A stretch of 64,000 bases of DNA from Rhodoferax sp. Its GTDB lineage: Bacteria > Pseudomonadota > Gammaproteobacteria > Burkholderiales > Burkholderiaceae_C. How positions within the stretch are numbered: the first letter of the stretch is position 1; every line of letters starts with the position of its first letter. Below, piece after piece: positions 1-8,874 of this stretch. The stretch is from positions 62,001 to 126,000 of the forward strand of contig NZ_JANXMU010000036.1 in NCBI RefSeq assembly GCF_025354435.1, read 5' to 3'. Below the pieces are notes generated by a model. That model did not search any database. It was not told where the DNA came from and saw only the letters and a program-made list of their open reading frames with translations. A program made the position numbers and the translations under genes.

Positions 1-621
1 CACCACCTTGACCCGGCGCTCCCCATTGGGCAGCAGGTATTTGTGTAAAGACTTGTCCAGCACTTTTTTATTGACGGGCCAATGGCCGATCACCAGAGCC
101 AAGTAGGTCTTGCCGGTTTCCCGTTCACGGAACTGGTCTTGCACGTTTTTGAGCGCGCTACGCTTTTTGGCCAACAGCAGGATGCCCGAGGTTTCGCGGT
201 CCAGCCGGTGCACCAGTTCCAGAAACGGGGCTTTCGGGCGGGCCATGCGCAGTTGCTCGATCACCCCAAAGCTGACCCCGCTGCCGCCGTGCACCGCCAC
301 ACCCGCTGGCTTGTCGATGGCCAGCAGGTGCTCGTCTTCCAGCAGGATGGGGAACTCGCGCGCCGGGGCGGGCGCGGCGGCCATGGCTTCGGCCTTTTCT
401 GCCACCCGCTCGGAAATGCGGGTCGGCGGCAGGCGCACCACGTCACCACCCGCAACGCGTGTGTCGGCAGAAGCGCGGCCCTTGTTGACCCGTACTTCGC
501 CGCTGCGGATGATGCGGTAGACGTGGGTTTTGGGTACGCCTTTGAGGTGGCGCATAAGGAAATTGTCCAGTCGCTGCCCGGCATCGTCGGGGTCGACCGT
601 AATGAATTTGACTTCTGGCAT
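1..621 (-). CDS. rluC: 23S rRNA pseudouridine synthase RluC (3' end beyond window)
   Basis: RluA/RluC-family enzyme that isomerises specific uridines of 23S rRNA to pseudouridine. The ATG at 621-619 opens a frame that runs off the left edge after 207 codons, so the C-terminus is missing. An S4-type RNA-binding domain covers roughly residues 13-75 (with GVPKTHVYRIIRSGEVRVN), followed by the catalytic core with the signature HRLDRETSG; its Asp, about residue 141, is the expected nucleophile. It is divergent from rne, a common arrangement in proteobacteria. A TATTAT-like -10 lies just upstream near 645-650. Identification is secure to the RluC/RluD type; the RluC name also leans on the rne neighbour. 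Confidence 0.93.
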   Translation of the reverse strand, partial: MPEVKFITVDPDDAGQRLDNFLMRHLKGVPKTHVYRIIRSGEVRVNKGRASADTRVAGGDVVRLPPTRISERVAEKAEAMAAAPAPAREFPILLEDEHLLAIDKPAGVAVHGGSGVSFGVIEQLRMARPKAPFLELVHRLDRETSGILLLAKKRSALKNVQDQFRERETGKTYLALVIGHWPVNKKVLDKSLHKYLLPNGERRVKVV

Positions 622-1214
622 GGGGGGTGGGTTGTTAGCCCCTATAATATTTTTCACCAGCGTCGTGTCGTAAGTGCTTGATTCACCACAGTTTAGAGCA
701 TTGCATCTACGCCGCTGCGAAGTCGATGCCACCCAAGGCGATCTGCTGCCCACCCGAGCAATTCACGCTCCGTTGGCGGCAAAAGTTGATGGGGCGGGCT
801 GACGCGATGGAAATACAGATACGGAATACCCCCTAATTTGTCAACATGTGCCGTAGGTGCATGTTGTGCAACGGATCGAAGCGAGAACTCTTGTGTTGAT
901 GGCGATACTTCAAACCTGCTGGCGGTGGCTCATGGCTCCGGCTGTGGCCCCGGTTTTCGGCATGGAATCGCCCCTGGCGCAGATCTACTATGCGCGAGTA
1001 GCTATTAAATCAATAGCTTATCAGGCCAACACACTCCCCGCTTCCCTCTACCTCCCCCCACTGTCACCCTGTGAGCCCAGGCTTACCTAGTGCAGTCTTG
1101 GGTCATTCCGGCTGTTTCCGCGCGTTGGTTCAGGCATCAATAGGCCCGATTTGGGCCGTATTGAATTGAAGAACATTTCTGGACCCTTGCTGGTCCAGTC
1201 AAAGGAAGCGCACC
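622..1214. other. gene-free region: rluC/rne divergent promoters and long rne leader
   Basis: This 593-bp stretch holds no convincing gene. A TATAAT-like hexamer is at 643-648, and its complement gives a TATTAT for the opposite direction, so both divergent genes may start here; no good -35 is visible. If rne starts near 655, its leader is about 560 nt, which would resemble the long autoregulatory rne leader of Escherichia coli (inference). One minus-orientation THR copy is at 966-1017. A small rightward frame at 857-1090 looks spurious. Confidence 0.5.
966..1017 (-). repeat. THR repeat copy, intergenic (rne leader)
   Basis: Read on the minus strand: GCTATTGATTTAATAGC, then CTACTCGCGC, an 11-nt spacer, GCGCCAGGGGCGATT. 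Hairpin I is a perfect AATAGC/GCTATT inverted repeat. It lies about 200 nt before the rne start, so it would be antisense within the rne leader. Confidence 0.75.
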
Positions 1215-4200
1215 ATGAAACGGATGCTGATTAACGCAACCCAGTCGGAAGAACGCCGGCTGGCGATTGTGGACGGGCAAAAACTGCTCGACTACGAAAT
1301 TGAAATCGAGGGGCGCGAACAGCGCAAGGGCAATATCTACAAGGCCGTCGTCACCCGCGTCGAGCCCTCGCTGGAAGCCTGCTTCGTCGACTACGGCGAA
1401 GACCGCCACGGCTTTTTGCCGTTCAAGGAAATCTCCAAGCAATACTTCGCCCAAGGCGTGTCTGCCAGCCAAGCCCGTATCCAGGACGCCATCCGCGAAG
1501 GCCAGGAACTGCTGGTCCAGGTCGAAAAAGAAGAACGCGGCAACAAGGGTGCCGCCCTGACGACCTTTGTGTCGCTGGCTGGCCGCTATGTGGTGCTGAT
1601 GCCCAACAACCCCCGTGGCGGTGGCGTATCGCGCCGCATCGAAGGCGACGACCGGGCCGAGCTCAAGGAAGCCATGGACCAGTTGGAATACCCCAACGGC
1701 TCCAGCATCATTGCCCGCACAGCCGGCATTGGCCGCAGCGCACCTGAACTGCAATGGGATTTGAACTACCTGCTCAAGTTGTGGACCGCCATCGACGGCG
1801 CAGGCAAGCAGGGCAAGGGCGCATTCCTGATTTACCAGGAATCCAGCCTGGTGATCCGCGCCATCCGCGACTACTTCAACACCGATATCGGCGACATCCT
1901 GATCGACACCGACGACGTGTACGAGCAGGCCCAGCAGTTCATGGCCCACGTGATGCCTGAGCACGCCGCCCGCGTCAAACGCTACCGCGACGACGCGCCG
2001 CTGTTCAGCCGCTTCCAGATCGAACACCAGATCGAATCGGCCTACGCCCGCACCGTGCAACTGCCCTCGGGCGGTGCCATCGTGATCGACCACACCGAAG
2101 CCCTGGTGTCGGTGGACGTCAACTCTGCCCGCTCCATCCGCGGTGGCGACATCGAAGAAACCGCCACCCGCACCAATCTGGAAGCCGCCGAAGAAGTGGC
2201 CCGCCAGATGCGTCTGCGCGATCTGGGTGGCCTGATCGTGATCGACTTTATCGACATGGAAGAGTCGCGCAACCGCCGCGATGTGGAAAACCGCCTGCGC
2301 GACGCGCTGCGCCAGGACCGCGCCCGTGTGCAGTTCGGCACCATCAGCAAGTTTGGCCTGATGGAAATGAGCCGCCAGCGCCTGCGCCCGGCGCTCAGCG
2401 AAGGTGCTTCGATTCCTTGCCCACGCTGCGGTGGTTCCGGCCACATCCGCGACACCGAATCTAGCGCGCTGCAAATTTTGCGCATCATCCAGGAAGAGTC
2501 GCTCAAGGACAACACCGCCTCGGTCATGTGCCAGGTGCCGGTGGACGTGGCCTCGTTCCTGCTGAACGAAAAGCGCACCGAAATCGCCAAGATCGAGCTC
2601 AAGCAGCGCATCAACGTGCTGATGGTGCCCAACAAGACGCTGGAAACGCCGAACTACAAGCTGGAACGCCTGAAGCACGACGATCCACGCCTCGACCACA
2701 TCGAAGCCAGCTACAAAATGGCCGACGTGATGGACGATGCCACCTCGGTGACGCGCCGTTCGCAAGAGCCCACCAACAAGCAAACCCCGGTGATCAAGGG
2801 CGTACTGCCCGACGCACCCGCGCCGCAAGCCGTGCCCAAGGCCGTGGCCCCGGCACCCGTAGCGGCACCCGTTGCAGCGCCTGCACCGGTGGCTGCACCG
2901 GTCGAGGCGGGCTTCTTTGGCTGGCTGAAGAACCTGTTTGGTGCTGCACCAGCACCTGTGGTGGTGGCTCCGGCTGCCCCCGCACCAGCGCCTGTAACCG
3001 GCAAGTCCGATGACAAGCGCGAGCCCCGCAACCCGCGTGGCGACGGTGCCAGCCGTGGTGGCCGCAATGGCCGTGGCGGACGCGATGAAACTGCAGAACG
3101 TGGTGAAGGCCAAGGTCGCAACCGCGGCCCACGCAACGCGGAAGGCCGCGAAACCCGCGAGCCCCGTGAAGGCCAGGAAGCCCGCCCAGAACGTGCTCCG
3201 CGCAATGCGGGTGACCGTCCCGAACGCGCCGAGCGCCCAGACCGCAACGACGCGCTGCGTGCCGACGGCGAAGCCGCAGGCCGTGGCAGCCGCGGTGGCC
3301 GTGGCCGTGGCGAGCGTACACCGGGTCCGCGTGAGCGTTCCGAGGTGGATACCCAGGCCGCCCAGGCCGGTGAAGGCGTGGTGAACGATGCCGCCGCCAA
3401 TGTCGAAGTCGGCGGTTCCGAGCGCGCCCCGCGCAACGCCGGTGAACGTGGCGAACGCAGCCCCCGCGGTGGCCGTGGTGGCCGTGGCCCGCGTGAAGAC
3501 GGTGCCCCTGCCCAAGGCCGTGACCGCCAGGACGAGCCCCGCCCTGACCTTCGCGAACCCCGTGAACCTCGCGAACCCCAGCTGGATGCCAACGGTGAAC
3601 CCGTGGCCGAGGCCCCCCGCGCACCCCGCCCCGAGCGCGAACCGCGTGCCGAACGCGAGCCCCGCCCCGAGCGTGAACCGCGTGAGCCCCGCGAACCCCG
3701 TGCCGAGCGCGAGCCCCGCATGGACCGCGAACCCGCTGAGCCCGCCGAACGCCCCGAGCGTCCGTCGTACTTCGCCGCCGCCCAGGCCGCAGCGCAAGCC
3801 AGTGCCGCCCAGCCGGTAGCGGACCAGGTCGATGCCGAAGCCGAACCAGCTGAGCGCAGCGACGAAGCGCGTCCTGAAGGCGAAGAGCCCCAGCGCCGCG
3901 AAAAGCGTTCCCGCGACCGTTATGGCCGCGACCGCAAGGACCGTGCGCCGCGCGACAACGCCGGTGAACCCGCTGCCTTTGTGCCCAACCCCGTGGAGTC
4001 GGATGCACAGCCGCAAGCCGAATCCTTGGTGGAGCGCGCTGCTGCGGTGGTGGCAGAGTTCGCACCTGTACCTACTCCAGCGCCCGTTGCTGCCGTGGTG
4101 GCCGAAGTCGCAGCACCTGCTGTCGTCGCACCGGTGGCGGCACCCGTTGCTGCGGTCGTGGCGGCACCGGTGGTGGCCCCCAAGCCTGTGTTTGCCCTGC

Positions 4201-4415
4201 CGACCGCCGAACTGGACCAACTGGCCCAGAGCTCCGGTCTGCAATGGGTAGGCACCAGCCCCGAGCGCGCTGCTGCGGTACAAGCCGCCATCGCCGCCGA
4301 GCCCATCGTGGTCCACGTATCCCGTGCACGCCCTGCGGTAGCTCCGGTCCAGGCCGAACCCCTGGTGATGGTGGAAACCAAGCGCGACCTGGGCAAGATG
4401 GACTTGCCGTTCTAA
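1215..4415 (+). CDS. rne: ribonuclease E
   Basis: Essential endoribonuclease for mRNA decay and rRNA/tRNA processing and scaffold of the degradosome; 1066 aa, preceded by AGGAAG. The catalytic half shows an S1 domain (about 35-120), the metal-binding aspartates D301 (SVDVNSARS) and D344 (VIDFIDM), and the zinc-link CPRCGGSG (C402, C405), nearly at the E. coli positions D303, D346, C404 and C407. Around residues 564-577 [11 protein letters not shown] resembles the membrane-binding amphipathic segment A of E. coli RNase E. The C-terminal half is a very long disordered tail: Arg/Glu/Pro-rich (REPREP-type units, about 640-860), then Ala/Val/Pro-rich, ending in a conserved-looking MDLPF. RNase G lacks such a tail, which supports RNase E. 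Confidence 0.97.
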   Translation: MKRMLINATQSEERRLAIVDGQKLLDYEIEIEGREQRKGNIYKAVVTRVEPSLEACFVDYGEDRHGFLPFKEISKQYFAQGVSASQARIQDAIREGQELLVQVEKEERGNKGAALTTFVSLAGRYVVLMPNNPRGGGVSRRIEGDDRAELKEAMDQLEYPNGSSIIARTAGIGRSAPELQWDLNYLLKLWTAIDGAGKQGKGAFLIYQESSLVIRAIRDYFNTDIGDILIDTDDVYEQAQQFMAHVMPEHAARVKRYRDDAPLFSRFQIEHQIESAYARTVQLPSGGAIVIDHTEALVSVDVNSARSIRGGDIEETATRTNLEAAEEVARQMRLRDLGGLIVIDFIDMEESRNRRDVENRLRDALRQDRARVQFGTISKFGLMEMSRQRLRPALSEGASIPCPRCGGSGHIRDTESSALQILRIIQEESLKDNTASVMCQVPVDVASFLLNEKRTEIAKIELKQRINVLMVPNKTLETPNYKLERLKHDDPRLDHIEASYKMADVMDDATSVTRRSQEPTNKQTPVIKGVLPDAPAPQAVPKAVAPAPVAAPVAAPAPVAAPVEAGFFGWLKNLFGAAPAPVVVAPAAPAPAPVTGKSDDKREPRNPRGDGASRGGRNGRGGRDETAERGEGQGRNRGPRNAEGRETREPREGQEARPERAPRNAGDRPERAERPDRNDALRADGEAAGRGSRGGRGRGERTPGPRERSEVDTQAAQAGEGVVNDAAANVEVGGSERAPRNAGERGERSPRGGRGGRGPREDGAPAQGRDRQDEPRPDLREPREPREPQLDANGEPVAEAPRAPRPEREPRAEREPRPEREPREPREPRAEREPRMDREPAEPAERPERPSYFAAAQAAAQASAAQPVADQVDAEAEPAERSDEARPEGEEPQRREKRSRDRYGRDRKDRAPRDNAGEPAAFVPNPVESDAQPQAESLVERAAAVVAEFAPVPTPAPVAAVVAEVAAPAVVAPVAAPVAAVVAAPVVAPKPVFALPTAELDQLAQSSGLQWVGTSPERAAAVQAAIAAEPIVVHVSRARPAVAPVQAEPLVMVETKRDLGKMDLPF

Positions 4416-4433
4416 GCCATTGACCTGGCAATG

Positions 4434-4463
4434 AAAAAATGGACCTTCGGGTCCATTTTTTTT
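4434..4463 (+). terminator. intrinsic terminator of rne
   Basis: Perfect stem AAAAAATGGACC / GGTCCATTTTTT closed by a TTCG tetraloop and ending in eight T, 19 bases after the rne stop. It is a textbook Rho-independent terminator and, being A-rich on the left arm, may also stop leftward transcripts. Confidence 0.95.
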
Positions 4464-4741
4464 GGGCAATTTTTGGCTATCGTACGCTACAGTTTTTAAC
4501 TATGCTTTTTATAGCTTTCCGTGCAGGTAAGTTAGGCGTTAGAGGCCTATTGAAGCCTCAAAAAACAGGCTAAAACTCAAAGAGTTAACCAGTCTAAGAA
4601 ACGGAACGTACACCCCGCAAGAACCCGTGGAACCGGCTTTACCGGGCCACCAGCTTCGCCCCCTGCAAGGGGGGTTGGCGGAAACATGCGGGATCTGCCC
4701 TGCGGGCCGATCCCGGGGAAGTGTGTAGCCTGGGGGTGTTT
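4464..4741. other. convergent intergenic region with repeat and hairpins
   Basis: Space between convergent rne and hemY, without a gene. It holds a degenerate THR copy (4504-4553), then a hairpin-rich stretch at about 4610-4714 with CCGG-CTTTA-CCGG, CCCCCT-GCA-AGGGGG and GGGATC-T-GCCC / GGGC-C-GATCCC (4690-4714). The phrase around CCACCAGCTTCGCCCCCT looks like a second dispersed Comamonadaceae repeat as I remember such genomes; only one copy is in this window. It may end hemY transcription. Confidence 0.5.
4504..4553 (+). repeat. THR repeat copy, degenerate, intergenic
   Basis: GCTTTTTATAGC, then GTGCAGGTAAGTTAGGCG and TTAGAGGCCTATTGA. Hairpin I is decayed but the AGAGGCCTATTGA tail is close to consensus. 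Confidence 0.7.
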
Positions 4742-6025
4742 TTATATTCCAGCAACTTGCTTGTAAGCCGCTTGCGCAGCGGCCAAGTCACCGCGCTGCT
4801 CGGCCAGGTCGGCCAAGGCGCGCCAGGCGCTGCGTTGCAGGCCGCTGTCTTCCAGTTGGTGGAGCGATTGCGTCAGCAGTTGCTGGGCTTTGCCCCAGAG
4901 CTGGTGGCGCAGGCAGGCCATGCCGGCCAGGTACTGCAGCCGGGCATCGCGCGGGTTGCGCTGTTGGGCGGCTTCGATGCGGTGCAGCCAAGGCAGGTCG
5001 GCGGGGCTGTTGGTGGCGGAGAAACCTGCCTCCAGCGCCCGAACCAGCTTGGTGCCAAAGGCGTGTTCCTGCTCAGGGTGGGCCACCATTTGCTCCCAGA
5101 TGGGCAGCAGCCACATGCGCGCGGTGGCGGTGTCGCCTTGCAGGGTGGCCAGGCGCTGGGCGGCCTGGATGGCCACGTCGGGCATCAGGCGCTCGGTCGG
5201 TTCCAGTTCGGACCAGGCGCGTTGCAACTGGGCCGGGTCGTAGGCGGTGTTGAGCAGCTCCAGCGCCAGGCCACGCAGAATGCTTTGCGCCGCAGCGGGC
5301 GAGAAGGCCCGGTGCTTGGCCAGCAGGCGGGCGGTTTCCAGTGCGGGCAGGGTCTGGCGGGCCAGCCGGGTGGCTTTGAGGCGCACGCGCAGGGCCAGGG
5401 TGCGGCGGGCCGCGCCCTGGGGCAGGGCATCCAGCCACTGCAGGGCGGCATCGGCATCGCGGTCGGCCAGTGCCCAGTGGGCGGCGCGCAACTGGATGCC
5501 TTCGCGGGTTTCCTGGGTTTCCAGGGTGTTGCGCTGGGCGGTGCTGTCCAGGGCTTGCTGCAGGTGGCTGTCGCGGGTGGTTTTGTCTTGCAGCGAATGG
5601 CCGCTTTCGGCGGTGACCAGGTGGGCCAGAGCGCGCAGTTTGTCGCCGTGGGCCAGGGGGTGGCCGCTGGCCAGCAGGGCTTGTTCCTGGCGCAGGGCCA
5701 CTTCGGCGGCCTTGCGGGCGCGCAGAAAACGCCCGGCCAGCAGATGGGAGAACGCATCCAGCAGCGCAGCGTGGGTGGCCCGCTCTTTTTGCTGCAGCCG
5801 CCAGCGCTGGGCTTGCTGTGGCATGGCGAACAGGGCCGACAAGGCCTTCAGGGCGTAGTGCAGGGCGATGAAGGTGGCCACAGTGAGCAGCAACACCAGG
5901 TTCAGCGACAGATCGACCCGGTACGGTGGCCAAAACACGGTGACCGTGCTTTGGTTGTTACCCGCCAGCAGGGCCGCTGCCACCGCCACGCCAAACAGGG
6001 CCAGGAGCCAGGCAATTGCGCGCAT
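4742..6025 (-). CDS. hemY: HemY-type heme-biosynthesis-associated membrane TPR protein
   Basis: A 427-aa inner-membrane protein of the proteobacterial HemY family (unrelated to the Bacillus HemY oxidase). Two N-terminal membrane segments (about 3-22 and 40-62) frame a short loop with FWPPYRVDLS; the rest is alpha-helical and tetratricopeptide-like (for example a C-terminal WRALADLAEQRGDLAAAQ unit), facing the periplasm or cytoplasm. Its biochemical role in heme or envelope metabolism is not established. It is the last gene of hemC-hemD-hemX-hemY and starts 2 bp after hemX ends, so it is surely co-transcribed. Confidence 0.93.
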   Translation of the reverse strand: MRAIAWLLALFGVAVAAALLAGNNQSTVTVFWPPYRVDLSLNLVLLLTVATFIALHYALKALSALFAMPQQAQRWRLQQKERATHAALLDAFSHLLAGRFLRARKAAEVALRQEQALLASGHPLAHGDKLRALAHLVTAESGHSLQDKTTRDSHLQQALDSTAQRNTLETQETREGIQLRAAHWALADRDADAALQWLDALPQGAARRTLALRVRLKATRLARQTLPALETARLLAKHRAFSPAAAQSILRGLALELLNTAYDPAQLQRAWSELEPTERLMPDVAIQAAQRLATLQGDTATARMWLLPIWEQMVAHPEQEHAFGTKLVRALEAGFSATNSPADLPWLHRIEAAQQRNPRDARLQYLAGMACLRHQLWGKAQQLLTQSLHQLEDSGLQRSAWRALADLAEQRGDLAAAQAAYKQVAGI

Positions 6026-6027
6026 GG

Positions 6028-7065
6028 TTAGCGCCCCGCTGCGGCTGTGGCCAGGGCGGCCAGGGTTTCATCCACCTGTGGCAGCTCCACGGCCTTCATC
6101 TGGCCTTGTACTTCCTGCAGCAGGGTCGCCATGGACTGGGTTTTGCGCGAGGCGGGGTCGAAATATTTGTTCAGGGCGGTGGCGGCAGCGGTCAGGTCGG
6201 CGCGGGCCGAGGCCAACTGGCGGGCCAGCAAGCCCAGGCGGGCATTGAGCAGCTTGAGCTTGAGGTTTTCGCGCAGGAAAAAAGTTTGCTCGGGCGAGAG
6301 CAGGGCGGCTTCGGGCTGTTCGATACGGCTCACGCGCAGCAGTTTGCGGGCTTCCTGGTGCACCACGTCGAGCGCGCGCTGCCACCATTCGGCGGCCAGC
6401 GGCGGCGCGGTTTTGCCTGCGCCCACGGCGGAGGCGACCACCACGGCGTTGACGGTGGGCAGCTCGTCCACCTGGCGCACCAGCTCGTCCAGCTTGACCA
6501 GCAGGCCGGGGGTGTCGGTGGTGGTGGCGGCCTTGATGCGCTCGGTGTCGTGGGCGATGGCGCGCTGCAGCGGTGCCAGGCGCGGCTGGGCGGCGCGGGT
6601 GACGCGGTCGTCGGCGCTTTTCAGAGCGGCCAGCAGGGGTTCGATGCTGCCGGTGAGTTGGGCTTGCTGCTGGGCCAGGCGCACAGCGGATTCGATATCG
6701 ACCACCAGGTTTTCATCGCGCGAGCGCGACAGGCTTTGCATCAGGTCTTCGAGCTGGGTGCGTTGCAGCGTGGTTTCGCTGATGCGGGCATCGGTGACGG
6801 CCTGGCGGGCGGCAATATCGCGGGCCTGGTCCTGCGCCTGGCTGGCAATGGTGCGGGCCTCGACGGCCTGGGCCCCTGCATCGGCGCTTTGGCGGGCCAG
6901 TTGTTCCTGGATATGGCTGAGCTTTTGCCACAGCATGCCGCTGCTGACCAGGGCCAGCACAGCTACGCCACCCGCCACCAGGGTCAGCATGCCGGACCCT
7001 TTGGCGGTCGGTGTTACTGCCGGCATGGGCGGGGCGGAATTTTCGGGGGGCAGCTCGACATTCAT
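6028..7065 (-). CDS. hemX: HemX-type membrane protein of the hem operon
   Basis: A 345-aa protein of the proteobacterial HemX family, once annotated as uroporphyrinogen methylase, an assignment not supported by its sequence. It has a short cytoplasmic N-terminus, one membrane helix (about 25-45, GMLTLVAGGVAVLALVSSGM) and a long coiled-coil region (about 50-130, rich in Q, A, R and E) before a helical C-domain. The ATG at 7065 overlaps the hemD TGA by four bases (ATGA), which fixes the start and implies translational coupling. A longer frame with an upstream start exists but runs inside hemD. Exact function is unknown; genes fusing HemD and HemX exist in related bacteria. Confidence 0.9.
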   Translation of the reverse strand: MNVELPPENSAPPMPAVTPTAKGSGMLTLVAGGVAVLALVSSGMLWQKLSHIQEQLARQSADAGAQAVEARTIASQAQDQARDIAARQAVTDARISETTLQRTQLEDLMQSLSRSRDENLVVDIESAVRLAQQQAQLTGSIEPLLAALKSADDRVTRAAQPRLAPLQRAIAHDTERIKAATTTDTPGLLVKLDELVRQVDELPTVNAVVVASAVGAGKTAPPLAAEWWQRALDVVHQEARKLLRVSRIEQPEAALLSPEQTFFLRENLKLKLLNARLGLLARQLASARADLTAAATALNKYFDPASRKTQSMATLLQEVQGQMKAVELPQVDETLAALATAAAGR

Positions 7066-7847
7066 GCCAGCGATTCTATCGAGGCCACTATGTCGGCCAG
7101 CAAGGGACGTGACTCGCAAACAACACCAAAACCCGCACTGCGGGCCGCTTGCGCGATGCGGCCATGGGTGGCCACGGCGCGGGCGGCGCGGAAATCCTGG
7201 CCGGGCAACAGGCTTTGCAGGTGGGTAATCGCCTCAGAGCTACTAAACAGCCACACGCTGCCGTTGCTACAGGCCTGCTTCGCTTGTTGGAGCTGTTCGG
7301 GGCTGAACACCGGCAGGCAGCGCTCGTAGGCCACCACGGTGTCCAACTGCGCCCCGGCGGCGGTGAGTTGCTCGGCCAGCCAGCTGCGCCCTGCCGCTTC
7401 CCCGGTGTGGTCGCTGCCGCGCACCACCAAAATGCGGCTTCCTGGCTGCACCTGGGGGGCGACGATGTTCCACAGGGCTTCGGAGTCGAACTGGCCTGCG
7501 GCGGCATCCGGCGCGTCGATCTGCGTGGTCGCCACACCCGCCTGGTGCAGCGCCGCCACGGTGCCGGGTCCGGTAGCCCATGCTCTTGTTTTTATAGCTA
7601 CTTGCGTATATATATTATGCGCTAGGGGTCTATTTGATGCATAAAAGTGCTGGACGGCGTTGCCGCTGACAAACATCACCGCCTGGTAGTCGGCCAGGGC
7701 TTGCCAGGCCTGTTGCACCGGCAGCGCGTTGGCCGCGGGTGCGATAGCGATCAGCGGCAGGGCGATGGCGTGTAGGCCCTGGGCGGACAGTTCGCGCACC
7801 CAGCGCTGGGCATCTTGCGCGGGCCGGGTGACGATGACTTGGGCCAA
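7062..7847 (-). CDS. hemD: uroporphyrinogen-III synthase
   Basis: Closes hydroxymethylbilane with inversion of ring D to give uroporphyrinogen III, the branch point to heme, siroheme and cobalamin; 261 aa. HemD is poorly conserved, but the family pattern is visible: VIVTRPAQDAQRW at the start, FVSGNAVQHF, WATGPGTVAAL, LVVRGSDHTGE and VWLFSSSEAITHL. It follows hemC by 2 bases and overlaps hemX by four. Odd feature: residues about 68-89 (ASNRPLAHNIYTQVAIKT) are encoded by an antisense-oriented THR repeat (7582-7646) that replaces the usual first-domain sequence at this place with AT-rich codons, without breaking the frame. Confidence 0.95.
   Translation of the reverse strand: MAQVIVTRPAQDAQRWVRELSAQGLHAIALPLIAIAPAANALPVQQAWQALADYQAVMFVSGNAVQHFYASNRPLAHNIYTQVAIKTRAWATGPGTVAALHQAGVATTQIDAPDAAAGQFDSEALWNIVAPQVQPGSRILVVRGSDHTGEAAGRSWLAEQLTAAGAQLDTVVAYERCLPVFSPEQLQQAKQACSNGSVWLFSSSEAITHLQSLLPGQDFRAARAVATHGRIAQAARSAGFGVVCESRPLLADIVASIESLA
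7582..7646 (+). repeat. THR repeat copy inside hemD
   Basis: Near-complete copy: TATAGCTACTTGCGTATA, spacer, ATGCGCTAGGGGTC and TATTTGATGCATAAAA. Orientation is opposite to hemD. Its 65 bases lie in frame within codons about 68-89 and contain no stop in the hemD frame. Confidence 0.9.
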
Positions 7848-7849
7848 GG

Positions 7850-8806
7850 CTAAACCGCGCCGCCTGCACGCAACTGGGCCGCCACCTGTTCGCCCAGGGC
7901 GGTGGCGCTAGCCAGGTCGGTAATGGCGGCCTGCGCGCTGGCGGTTACCAGCGGCGCGGGCTGCTCGGCATCGCCCCAGGCGGCATTAATAATGAGTTGC
8001 CCGTCCACCCAAGTGGCAAACGCGGCCAGCGGCATGGAGCAGCTACCGCCCATGCTGCGGCTGACGGCGCGCTCGGCGGCCACGGCCTGCCAGGTGGCGG
8101 TGTGGGCCAGCGGAGCCAGGGCGGACACCAGATCGGTCCGGTCGGCGCGGATTTCGATGCCTAAAGCCCCTTGCCCTGCGGCAGGCAGCATGTCGGTGGC
8201 GGCAAAGCGGCTGCGGATGCGTTCGGGCAGGCCCAGGCGCAGCAGCCCGGCGCTGGCCAACACGATGGCATCGAACTGGCCTTCATTGAGCTTGCGCAAG
8301 CGGGTGTCCAGGTTGCCGCGCAGCGGGGCGATCTGCAGGTCGGGCCGCAGTGCGCGCAGCAGCACGGTGCGGCGTAGGCTGGAGGTGCCGACCACGCCGC
8401 CCTGCGGCACATCGGCCAGGGTGGCGTAGCGATTGGACACAAAGGCATCGCTAGGGTCTTCGCGCTCCAGCACGCAGGCCAGGGCAAAGCCCTCGGGCAG
8501 GTCCATGGGCACATCTTTTAGCGAGTGCACGGCGATGTCGGCGCGGCCTTCTTCCAGCGCCACTTCCAGCTCTTTGACAAACAGGCCCTTGCCGCCGACC
8601 TTGCTCAGCGAGCGGTCCAGGATCTGGTCACCGCGCGTGGTCATGCCCAAGAGGGTGACCGTGTGGCCGCGTTGCTGCAGCAGGGACTGGACGTGTTCGG
8701 CCTGCCACAGGGCCAAACGGCTCTCGCGGGTGGCGATGGTGATGTGCAAGGAGGGGGTGCTCAAACCGGTAACCTGTTGGTAATTTTTAGAAGAAATTGA
8801 AGGCAT
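7850..8806 (-). CDS. hemC: porphobilinogen deaminase (hydroxymethylbilane synthase)
   Basis: Polymerises four porphobilinogen units into hydroxymethylbilane; cytoplasmic, 318 aa. The family motifs are clear: [14 protein letters not shown] near the N-terminus, [14 protein letters not shown] with the catalytic Asp, GTSSLRR, and the dipyrromethane-cofactor cysteine in [11 protein letters not shown]. The chosen ATG (8806) gives a roughly 20-residue extension ahead of HITIATRES. It is the first gene of the hem operon, divergent from ppc across a 68-bp gap, and is followed by hemD after 2 bases. Confidence 0.97.
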   Translation of the reverse strand: MPSISSKNYQQVTGLSTPSLHITIATRESRLALWQAEHVQSLLQQRGHTVTLLGMTTRGDQILDRSLSKVGGKGLFVKELEVALEEGRADIAVHSLKDVPMDLPEGFALACVLEREDPSDAFVSNRYATLADVPQGGVVGTSSLRRTVLLRALRPDLQIAPLRGNLDTRLRKLNEGQFDAIVLASAGLLRLGLPERIRSRFAATDMLPAAGQGALGIEIRADRTDLVSALAPLAHTATWQAVAAERAVSRSMGGSCSMPLAAFATWVDGQLIINAAWGDAEQPAPLVTASAQAAITDLASATALGEQVAAQLRAGGAV

Positions 8807-8874
8807 TTCAGGGGGACTTGGATGCTAGCATAGGGTTTGTCCGACCCTTTTAAGCACATTTAGGAAGTCCACGC

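Noticed and set aside
857-1090. 77-codon rightward frame in the rne leader
   Set aside because: No ribosome-binding site, crosses a THR repeat, and the translation has no family features.
1137-4469. A 1110-codon open frame antisense to the whole of rne
   Set aside because: It exists because the GC-rich, Arg/Glu/Pro-rich rne codons leave no stops on the other strand; composition is His/Gly-rich and unlike any family, and it spans the rne terminator.
4721-7329. Two frames of about 436 codons antisense to hemY and hemX
   Set aside because: Gln/Gly-rich translations without family features opposite well-identified genes.
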